A stretch of DNA of 64,000 nucleotides from Desulfurivibrio sp044068625 (GTDB lineage Bacteria; Desulfobacterota; Desulfobulbia; Desulfobulbales; Desulfurivibrionaceae): assembly GCF_044068625.1 (NCBI RefSeq), contig NZ_JBIPKH010000009.1:42923-106922 (forward strand), given 5' to 3'. Both the position numbers and the translations under genes were made by a program. The notes below the pieces were generated by a model. It searched no databases, was not told where the DNA came from, and saw only the letters and a program-made list of their open reading frames with translations. Numbering within the stretch: position 1 is the stretch's first letter; each line of letters starts with the position of its first letter. Positions 7,281 to 14,003 of the stretch are shown here, piece after piece.

Positions 7281-9209
7281 CTAGCCCTGGTGGTACATGG
7301 AACGGCCGCAATCGCTGAGATCGTAGCCCCCCAGTTGCTCCACCGTGGTCCTGAACTCCTGGTTTTCCCGGAGCATGGCCAGCAGGGCGGCCACCTTGCG
7401 GTCGGCGGCAAAAGCGGTGGGGACGATCAGATCGTAGCGCTCCCTGGCCACCGGCACAAAATCGAGATCCAGGGCCCGGGCCGCCGCCAGAATCCCCAGG
7501 CCGGTATCGGCGTTGCCGCCGGCCACTGCCGAGGCCACGGTCATATGGGTGTACTCCTCCCGCTGGTAACCTTTTACCTCTTCGGGACCGATGCCCAGCT
7601 TTTTCAGGTTGAGATCGGTGAGAATCCGGGTGCCGGCCCCCCGCTGGCGGTTGATAAAGGTGATATCGTCGCGCCGCAGATCGGCAAAACCGGCGATCCC
7701 CTTGGGGTTGCCCTTGGCCACCAGCAGGCCCTGTTGGCGCCAGGCCAGATTGATCAGGGTCAGGGGAAGATCGGGCAGTATCTTGCGGATGAATGGCACG
7801 TTGTATTCCCCGCTGGCCTCGTCGATCAGGTGGGTGCCGGCCAGGTGGGCCTCGCCCCGCTTGATCGCCATGATCCCCCCCATGCTGCCCACGTGGGAGG
7901 AGGAGAGCCGGACCAGGGGGCGGTGGCGGTGAAGCAGGTTGGCCAGCACATCGAGAATGTTGTCGTGGCTGCCGATGAACACCAGGGTGTTGTCGATCTC
8001 GGCCAGCGAGCGCAACAGTTCAATCCGCACCAGTTCTCCCGCCCCGATCCCTTCGCTGCCGGCCGGCACCGTCAGAATGCCGTCGGCCTGGACCAGGGTC
8101 ATCACCGCCCCGGCGCCATGGCCGGTGGGAGTGGCGATCAGTTTGTCGCCCACCTGCCCCAGCTTGACCCGGACAAAATCGATGGTACCCAGTTTGGAGG
8201 ACAGGGGGCGGGAGATGGTGGCCCGGACCACCGGCTCCGGCTCCCGATCCCGCCCCAGCCTTCGCTCCACCAGCTCCTTGCCGAAAAGTCGCAGGGTCAG
8301 CACCGCCGACACCGGGTAACCGGGCAGGCCGATCACCGGCTTGCCATTGACGATGGCCAGAATCACCGGCTTGCCGGGTTTGATGTTGACCCCATGCACA
8401 ATGACCTGACCCAGTTCGGCCAGGACCTGGGCGGTATAATCGCGGCTGCCGGCCGAGGCCCCGGCGTTGATCACCACGATATCGCAGCCATCCTGTTGGG
8501 TGGCGGCGGCGATGGCTCGGCGCAGCAGTTCGGGCTCGTCGGCCACGATGGCATGCCGGCGGGCATAGGCCCCCCATTCGGTGAGATAGCCGGCCAGGAT
8601 CCGGCTGTTGAATTCGATGATATTGCCTGGCTTCAACGCCTGGCCGGGCTGGACAATCTCGCTGCCGGTGGGGATGATCGTCACCGCCGGCGGCACCAGG
8701 ACCTCCACCTGGACGACCCCGGTGGCCAGCAGCGCGCCCAGGTCGATGGGCCGGATCACATGGTTTTCCGGGAGCAGCAGCTCGCTGATCACAATATCCT
8801 CCCCGATGGTCCGGACATGCTGCCAGGGCGGGACCGAGGCGATAATTTCCACCATGCCGTCGGGCAGGTAGTGGAGATCCTCGATCATGATCACCGCGTT
8901 GGTGCCGGCAGGCAGGGCGTTGCCGGTGTTGACCGCCACGAATTGCTCGGGGGACAAGTGTTTGGGCCGGGCCTCGCTGGCCCCGATGGTGGCCCGGAAA
9001 TCGACGGCGATTCCGTCCATGGCCGCGCTGTTGTAGAAGGGGGCCGAGCGGGGGGCGTAAACCGCCCGGGCGGTGATCCGGCCCAGGGCCTCATCCACCT
9101 TGATCGACTCACTTTGGGGGGCGAGACAGCCGTTCTGGTCCAGGGCCTGGTGCCAGCGGGCCATGGCCTCTTCCAGGGGCAGATTGTCCACATAGATGTT
9201 ACGTCGCAT
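7281..9209 (-). CDS. moeA: MoeA - periplasmic-binding-like fusion, molybdopterin molybdotransferase family
   Basis: 642 residues. The first ~400 are a MoeA domain (NSAAMDGIAV near 65, PTGSEIV near 190, the INAGASAGSRDY segment and the GLPGYPVSA segment). MoeA inserts molybdenum or tungsten into adenylated molybdopterin. The last ~230 residues form a PBP-like domain (PF12727 type) related to substrate-binding modules, containing FIGSHDNILDVLANLL, SSSHVGSMGG and NRQRGAGTR. Such MoeA/PBP fusions are a known family; the extra domain is thought to bind an oxyanion or ligand, and is cytoplasmic here because no signal peptide is present. It lies directly after a second, conventional moeA in the formate dehydrogenase operon. 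Confidence 0.92.
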   Translation of the reverse strand: MRRNIYVDNLPLEEAMARWHQALDQNGCLAPQSESIKVDEALGRITARAVYAPRSAPFYNSAAMDGIAVDFRATIGASEARPKHLSPEQFVAVNTGNALPAGTNAVIMIEDLHYLPDGMVEIIASVPPWQHVRTIGEDIVISELLLPENHVIRPIDLGALLATGVVQVEVLVPPAVTIIPTGSEIVQPGQALKPGNIIEFNSRILAGYLTEWGAYARRHAIVADEPELLRRAIAAATQQDGCDIVVINAGASAGSRDYTAQVLAELGQVIVHGVNIKPGKPVILAIVNGKPVIGLPGYPVSAVLTLRLFGKELVERRLGRDREPEPVVRATISRPLSSKLGTIDFVRVKLGQVGDKLIATPTGHGAGAVMTLVQADGILTVPAGSEGIGAGELVRIELLRSLAEIDNTLVFIGSHDNILDVLANLLHRHRPLVRLSSSHVGSMGGIMAIKRGEAHLAGTHLIDEASGEYNVPFIRKILPDLPLTLINLAWRQQGLLVAKGNPKGIAGFADLRRDDITFINRQRGAGTRILTDLNLKKLGIGPEEVKGYQREEYTHMTVASAVAGGNADTGLGILAAARALDLDFVPVARERYDLIVPTAFAADRKVAALLAMLRENQEFRTTVEQLGGYDLSDCGRSMYHQG

Positions 9210-9228
9210 GGCGAGTATTCCTTACGGT

Positions 9229-10575
9229 TCAGTCAAATCGGTAGATATCCACGGAACTGCCGGCGCCAAGGCCCTGGAGATGGGCGGCGATCATGATCCA
9301 GGCCTCGGCCCGCACCAGGGTGGAGAGGGCGCTGGATTTGCCCAGGACCGGCCTGGCCAGCAGCTCTCCATTGGCCTCGCCGGGGTCGGCTTCCCCTTCT
9401 CGGGGGTCGGAAGAACGGCTCAGGGCCACCGGGACCAGGTCGGTGCGGCCGGCGGCGGAGTTGAGGTTGCGCTGGAGAATGGCCCGGCCCACCGGGCGGG
9501 GCTGCCAGGCGGGCCGGCCGGCTCCGGCCAGCAGTTCCAGGGTGGGGCGGACAAAGAGGGCGTAGGCCGCCGCCGCCGAGACGGGATGGCCCGGCAGGCC
9601 GAAAACCGGAATGGTTCCATGCCGGGCGATGATCACCGGTTTGCCCGGCTTGATCGTCACCCCATGGACCATGATCCCGGGAGCGGTAATTTTGTTGAGT
9701 ACCCGTTCCCCCAGGTCGCCCACCCCCACCGAGGAGCCACCGGAGAAGATCACCAGCCGGCAGGAGGCCAGGGCCTCTTCCAGCAGTTGCCGGAACTCCT
9801 CCTCCCGGTCACCGACAATGCCCAGGGGGCGAGGGATGGCTCCCTGGGCCGCAACCAGGCCGGCGATGGTGGCCGTGTTGATATCCCGGATCTTGCCCGG
9901 TGGTGGGGTTTGCTCCGGAGTCACGATCTCGTCGCCGGTGGAGATGATCCCCACCACCGGCCGCTGGTACACGGGAATCCGGGCAAATCCCAGGCCGGCC
10001 AGCAGGCCGAGATCACAGGGACGCAGGCGGCTGCCGGCTTTGAAGAGGATTTCGTCTCGCTGAACATCGTCGCCCGGGGCGATGATGTTGCCCCCCGGTG
10101 CCACCGGCTTGACCACCTCCAGCAGGCCGTCGCCGCCGCTGATGGTATGTTCCAGCATCACCACCGCGTCGCAACCCTGGGGGAGCAGGCCGCCGGTGGA
10201 GATGCGGAAACACTCGCCAACCCCGGGGGCGCCCACCGGCAGCTGTCCCATCCGGACCTCGCCGCTGATCTGGAGATAGGTGGGCAATTGGGCCGAGGCC
10301 CCGAAGGTGTCGGCGGCCCGGACCGCGTAGCCGTCCATCACCGATCGGGGATGGTTGGGCAACTGCTCGGGGGCGGCCAGATCGGCGGCCAGGTAGCGAC
10401 CCAGGGCCTGGTCGAGTTGGACCTCTTCCCCGGCCGGCGGCGGCTGCCCGCTCAAGGAGTTTTGGAGAATGGCAATGGTGTCGGCCAGGGAAGTGGCGTC
10501 CCGCCGCCCCAGCATATCGCGGATCTTGGGGGAGATCATGGGGTCGGGGTCGCGGGGGCGGCGGGTCTCAGCCAT
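9229..10575 (-). CDS. moeA: molybdopterin molybdotransferase MoeA
   Basis: 448 residues with the MoeA domain order: N-terminal RSVMDGYAVRAADT (~75-90), the RISTGGLLPQGCDAVVMLEH segment, STGDEIVTP (~235), the SGGSSVGVGD loop (~300) and FGLPGHPVSA (~355), then the C-terminal beta domain. It catalyses insertion of molybdate or tungstate to make the metal-pterin cofactor used by the formate dehydrogenase encoded upstream. Its start overlaps the end of fdhD by 8 bases, and the MoeA/PBP fusion follows after 19 bases. Two MoeA proteins in one operon suggests division of labour, for example Mo versus W, but the sequence does not prove that. Confidence 0.94.
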   Translation of the reverse strand: MAETRRPRDPDPMISPKIRDMLGRRDATSLADTIAILQNSLSGQPPPAGEEVQLDQALGRYLAADLAAPEQLPNHPRSVMDGYAVRAADTFGASAQLPTYLQISGEVRMGQLPVGAPGVGECFRISTGGLLPQGCDAVVMLEHTISGGDGLLEVVKPVAPGGNIIAPGDDVQRDEILFKAGSRLRPCDLGLLAGLGFARIPVYQRPVVGIISTGDEIVTPEQTPPPGKIRDINTATIAGLVAAQGAIPRPLGIVGDREEEFRQLLEEALASCRLVIFSGGSSVGVGDLGERVLNKITAPGIMVHGVTIKPGKPVIIARHGTIPVFGLPGHPVSAAAAYALFVRPTLELLAGAGRPAWQPRPVGRAILQRNLNSAAGRTDLVPVALSRSSDPREGEADPGEANGELLARPVLGKSSALSTLVRAEAWIMIAAHLQGLGAGSSVDIYRFD

Positions 10576-11389
10576 CGCTAGCCTCCGGCGGGGCCGGCTC
10601 CACGTCCTCCAGGATCAGGCCCAGGGGGTGGGTGTAGATGTTGAGCCGCCGGCCCCGGGCAAAACCGATCATGGTCACCCCATGCTCCTCGGCGTGGGCG
10701 ATGGACATGCAGGTCGGGGCGGTGCGGGTGATCAAAACCGGAATCCGGTTGCGGATCACCTTGGTCATGATCTCGCCGGAGATCCGGCCGCTGGAGAGCA
10801 GCAGCTTGTCTTCCAGGGGAATGCCGGCCAGAAAGGCCTTGCCGATCAGTTTGTCCACCGCGTTGTGGCGGCCGATATCCTCGGCAAAGAGCAGAATCGA
10901 GTCGCCGTCGGCCAGGGCGGCGCTGTGGACCCCGCCGGTTTTCATGTAGAGCACCGAGCTGCGGCTGAACTCGCGGAGCAGATCGTGGATCCGGGCGCTG
11001 CTCAACCGCAGGGGGGGGCGACGAACGGCCAGGGAGGTCAGGGTGGCGGAGTTGCTGAAGGTGACTCCCTGGCCGCAGCCGGAGGTGATGGTCTTGCGGT
11101 GGAAAAGGGTGTTCCAGTCGGCGGGAAGGTCCTTGAGGGCCACCTTGACGGCGGCCCGGGCCTCATCAACCTCCACCCCCAGTAAGGCGTCCCGCTCGCT
11201 GAGCATCCCCTCGGAGAGCAGGAAGCCCACGGCCATGGCGTCCAGCTCCGCGGGGCTGCAGAGCAGCGAGACCAGGACCTGATCGTTAACCAGCAGGGTA
11301 AAGGCGATTTCGGTGGCGATGGTGTCCAGCACCTCCCGTTCCAGGCCATCGCTGATCCTGAGGATCGGGGTCTGATATGATGTCTCCAT
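10568..11389 (-). CDS. fdhD: formate dehydrogenase accessory sulfurtransferase FdhD
   Basis: 273 residues. FdhD carries sulfur from IscS-type desulfurases to the bis-MGD cofactor of formate dehydrogenase, producing the essential sulfido ligand. The family blocks are clear: VGFLLSEGML (~54-63), KTGGVHSAAL, EDIGRHNAVDKLIG, SSGRISGEIM and THPLGLILED. The active loop reads SGCGQG with Cys105. E. coli FdhD has CxxC here; the second cysteine is replaced by glycine, so sulfur transfer would depend on Cys105 alone. It overlaps moeA downstream and follows the small Cys protein. Confidence 0.95.
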   Translation of the reverse strand: METSYQTPILRISDGLEREVLDTIATEIAFTLLVNDQVLVSLLCSPAELDAMAVGFLLSEGMLSERDALLGVEVDEARAAVKVALKDLPADWNTLFHRKTITSGCGQGVTFSNSATLTSLAVRRPPLRLSSARIHDLLREFSRSSVLYMKTGGVHSAALADGDSILLFAEDIGRHNAVDKLIGKAFLAGIPLEDKLLLSSGRISGEIMTKVIRNRIPVLITRTAPTCMSIAHAEEHGVTMIGFARGRRLNIYTHPLGLILEDVEPAPPEASDG

Positions 11390-11458
11390 AAAGCTATAGA
11401 AGATCCACCGTCGGATGAGCCTGGAAAGGCGTTAAGGCGGCGACGGCTCCGCCGCTGC

Positions 11459-11692
11459 CTAGAAGCAGCCCAGCTGACACTGGGTGATCCGGATATTCAG
11501 CTTGTCCACCAGGGCCCCGATCTCCCGGGGGGAGAGCCCCAGTTCACTGGCAATCGCCCTGGCGGCAGAGCATGATATCCGGTTTTCCTGGGATTTCACC
11601 CTGATTTTTTCCTCCAGCCGCCGATCAGCGTCGGCGGGCAGGGTAATCATGCTGTTATGGGCGCATTTTTTGCTACAGGCGGCACGTTTCAT
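11459..11692 (-). CDS. small conserved-looking Cys protein in formate dehydrogenase operon
   Basis: 77 residues, not a family I can name with confidence. The core looks like a small helical fold with a helix-turn-helix feel (SCSAARAIASELGLSPREIG). The C-terminus ends in TQCQLGCF, giving cysteines 72 and 76 next to the last residue, and Cys41 lies in the core. The N-terminus has a further pair, Cys6 and Cys10. A second ATG at codon 15 could be the true start, which would drop that pair. It sits between fdhE and fdhD, two formate dehydrogenase maturation factors, so a role in metal, sulfur or selenium handling is a fair guess by context only. Confidence 0.65.
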   Translation of the reverse strand: MKRAACSKKCAHNSMITLPADADRRLEEKIRVKSQENRISCSAARAIASELGLSPREIGALVDKLNIRITQCQLGCF

Positions 11693-11705
11693 GGCAATAG
11701 TCCTT

Positions 11706-12539
11706 TTAACGGGGCAGATAACCCTGGTTTACGGCCAGCAGATCCAGAAAGAGGGTATTGGCATATTCCAGCAGATGCCGGTCGGCCAGGCGGGGCACAT
11801 CCTCGCGCTGGTCAAAGGTTTTGAGATACCCCCGGCACTTGTCGCAGCAGTAGATTTTGTATCCCGGGGAGTGTTCCGGAATCAGGTAGCTTAAGAGATC
11901 GAAGTCCCTGTTGTCGCAGAAACTGCACCCCATCCGCTTGAAAGGCCAGCTCAGGTCGCAGTGGATGCAGAGCAGGTAGCGCCGGCCATGCTCGCGATCA
12001 TTGAGCAGGGCAAAGTCCGCTTCCCGGCCGCAGATGGGGCAGCGGCTCCGTTCGTTGGTCACCAGCCCCTGGAGCGCCCCCCGGTAATGCTGGACTGCCC
12101 AACGCCGCCGGGGGGTTGCCGCCCAATGGGCCAGTTGCACCAGAGCATCACCATCCAGCTGGTGGGTCTCGGCCCATTGCAGCAGCCTCTCCTCCAGATC
12201 AGCCATCGACTCCCGCCAGAACTCCGGGGCAAACTCCCCCCGGGCCAGGGCCGCCTTCAAAGCCAGGGCCAGGGGGTCGGTGGGGGCGTTGGCGGCCAGC
12301 ACCTGGGAGATTATCAGGAAGTTGGCGGCCAGATCCTCGGGCTCGTGGGGAACAAAGCCCTGTTCCTCCAGGGAGGGACTCGCCGGCCGCAACCGGAGAA
12401 TCGCTTCTCCGGCCGCGGGGTTGCCGGGAAAGGGCAGGGCCTGCAGGTCTTGCAGCCGCCGGCTCACCAGTTCATCCAGTTGTTGGTAGTAGGAGAGCAG
12501 GGCCGGCGGTGTTTCCGGTATTACGTTGTTTGCCGGCAA
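11706..12539 (-). CDS. fdhE: formate dehydrogenase accessory protein FdhE
   Basis: 277 residues. FdhE is a cytosolic rubredoxin-like iron protein needed for assembly of respiratory formate dehydrogenases. The C-terminal half carries four CxxC pairs: 167/170 (CPIC), 191/194 (CIHC), 205/208 (CSFC) and 232/235 (CDKC), plus the family-typical LLCIHCDLSWPF and GYKIYCCDKCRGYLK stretches. The N-terminal ~150 residues are helical and variable, as usual. Three bases separate it from fdnI, so it belongs to the structural operon. Confidence 0.93.
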   Translation of the reverse strand: MPANNVIPETPPALLSYYQQLDELVSRRLQDLQALPFPGNPAAGEAILRLRPASPSLEEQGFVPHEPEDLAANFLIISQVLAANAPTDPLALALKAALARGEFAPEFWRESMADLEERLLQWAETHQLDGDALVQLAHWAATPRRRWAVQHYRGALQGLVTNERSRCPICGREADFALLNDREHGRRYLLCIHCDLSWPFKRMGCSFCDNRDFDLLSYLIPEHSPGYKIYCCDKCRGYLKTFDQREDVPRLADRHLLEYANTLFLDLLAVNQGYLPR

Positions 12540-12541
12540 GT

Positions 12542-13201
12542 TCAGGTACTCCTTTTTTCTTTAGGGGCGGCCTTGTAAACCTCCTGGTACCACTGGCCGT
12601 GGTTCTCCTGCATATACTTCTCCGACACGTCACCGTTGATCATGGCCCGGATCGCCTCGTTGGAGACGGGGTTGAGCAGGGCCAGGTAGATGTGGCCGAT
12701 GGCCGAGGCACTGCCGATGGCCATGAACAGGGCGTGCAGGGGATACATGATCGGCGGCGGCGAGGAACTCAGCCACATGAAGAGGCCGGTGGTGATCATC
12801 ACCAGCCCGGAGATGATCTGGATCAGGGAGTTGATCTTCTCCCCCCCGTTATAGAAGCCCTGGGGCGGAATCTTCTTCTTGACCCCCACAAACTTGGCGG
12901 GGAAGGTTTTCAAAAAGGCGGTATCGGCCTCGGTAAAGGTGAAAACCTCGCCCAGCCAGGCGGTTACCTCCCGGGGGCGCATCAGGATCGGGATAATCAC
13001 CGCCGTGATCAGGAATACCGCCGCCACCCGGTGGACCACCATCGCCCCTTCCAGACTGCCGAAGAGGGGGATCATCCAGTCCAAGGCGCTGCCGTAGATC
13101 ATGTAACCGGTGATGGCCAGGGTAATAAAGCTGAGGGCGTAGAGCCAGTGGCTGACCCGCACCACCGCGCTGAATCGTCTAACCATTCTGGGCTTACTCA
13201 T
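12542..13201 (-). CDS. fdnI: formate dehydrogenase cytochrome b subunit (gamma)
   Basis: 219 residues with four membrane spans (roughly 18-37, 53-73, 125-147 and 155-177). It is the di-heme cytochrome b that passes electrons from the periplasmic catalytic unit to the quinone pool. Histidines available as heme ligands are His18 (RVSHWLYA), His57 (MVVHRVAA), His156 (PLHALF) and His170 (IGHIYLA), matching the FdnI pattern. It overlaps the end of fdnH by 8 bases. Family length is normal. Confidence 0.93.
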   Translation of the reverse strand: MSKPRMVRRFSAVVRVSHWLYALSFITLAITGYMIYGSALDWMIPLFGSLEGAMVVHRVAAVFLITAVIIPILMRPREVTAWLGEVFTFTEADTAFLKTFPAKFVGVKKKIPPQGFYNGGEKINSLIQIISGLVMITTGLFMWLSSSPPPIMYPLHALFMAIGSASAIGHIYLALLNPVSNEAIRAMINGDVSEKYMQENHGQWYQEVYKAAPKEKRST

Positions 13202-14003
13202 CTTTATACCCTCCTTCTTCCAGTTTGGCGCTCTCTTCCAGCTTCATCGCGTTACGCCGGGAAATGATGAAAGCCAGGCCGGTGGCGGCCAAGCTGGCTC
13301 CGAGGATGGCGTTGCCGAAGGGGTGAACCGCCTGTTTCCAGATGCCCAGGGAGGCGGGCAGGCGCGGGTCCTCCGGCAGGCCATAGTTGGACGGTTTGTC
13401 CGGGAGCACATAAATGACCCCCAGGCCGCCCAGTTCGTCGCGCCCGTAGATCCGGGCGTTGGGATAGAGCTTCTTGGCCTGGGCCAGCCGCTCGTCGGCC
13501 AGGTGGGCCATGTCGTCCCAGGTGCCGTAAACGATGGCCCGGGGGACACAGGTTTTGGCGCAGGCCGGCTCCCGTCCGTTGGTGATCCGGTCGTAACAGA
13601 AGGTACACTTGCGCATCTTCTTGGCGGCTTCGTCGATTTTGGGGATGCCGAAGGGGCAGTGGACCGTGCAGTAGCCGCAGCCGATGCACTTTTCCTCGAT
13701 ATGGCGGATGGTGCCGTTCTCCTCCCGGACCAGAGCCCCGTTGGGACAGGCCTTCAGGCAGCCGGCATCGCCGCAGTGCATGCAGGTTTTTTTGCGGAAA
13801 TGCCACTCGAAACCGCTGGCCTTCTTCTCCTCGTAGAACTCGATCATGGTCCAGCGGCCGGGGGAGAGATCGGCGTGGGACTGGTAGCTGCCGGTGGCGG
13901 GGCCGATCTCGCCCGGCAGCTGATTCCAGCGCTTGCAGGAGACCTGGCAGCCCCGGCAGGCGGTACAGCGGGTTATGTCGATCAGTCGAGCCATTCTGGT
14001 CAT
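13194..14003 (-). CDS. fdnH: formate dehydrogenase iron-sulfur subunit (beta)
   Basis: 269 residues. It contains four [4Fe-4S] cysteine sets: Cys13/16/19/23 (CTACRGCQVSC), CMHCGDAGCLKAC (~75-87), CIGCGYCTVHC (~107-117) and the CTFC...PACAKTC set (~134-153). A single membrane helix near 228-248 anchors it. This is the FdnH arrangement: a wire of four clusters between the selenocysteine subunit and the cytochrome b. Its start overlaps the fdnG stop by 4 bases. Being carried by the Tat signal of fdnG, it needs no leader of its own. Confidence 0.95.
   Translation of the reverse strand: MTRMARLIDITRCTACRGCQVSCKRWNQLPGEIGPATGSYQSHADLSPGRWTMIEFYEEKKASGFEWHFRKKTCMHCGDAGCLKACPNGALVREENGTIRHIEEKCIGCGYCTVHCPFGIPKIDEAAKKMRKCTFCYDRITNGREPACAKTCVPRAIVYGTWDDMAHLADERLAQAKKLYPNARIYGRDELGGLGVIYVLPDKPSNYGLPEDPRLPASLGIWKQAVHPFGNAILGASLAATGLAFIISRRNAMKLEESAKLEEGGYKDE

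Noticed and set aside
7017..9296. 759-residue plus-strand open frame opposite moeA/PBP
   Set aside because: Antisense shadow; moeA/PBP and the ABC ATPase are well supported on the minus strand.
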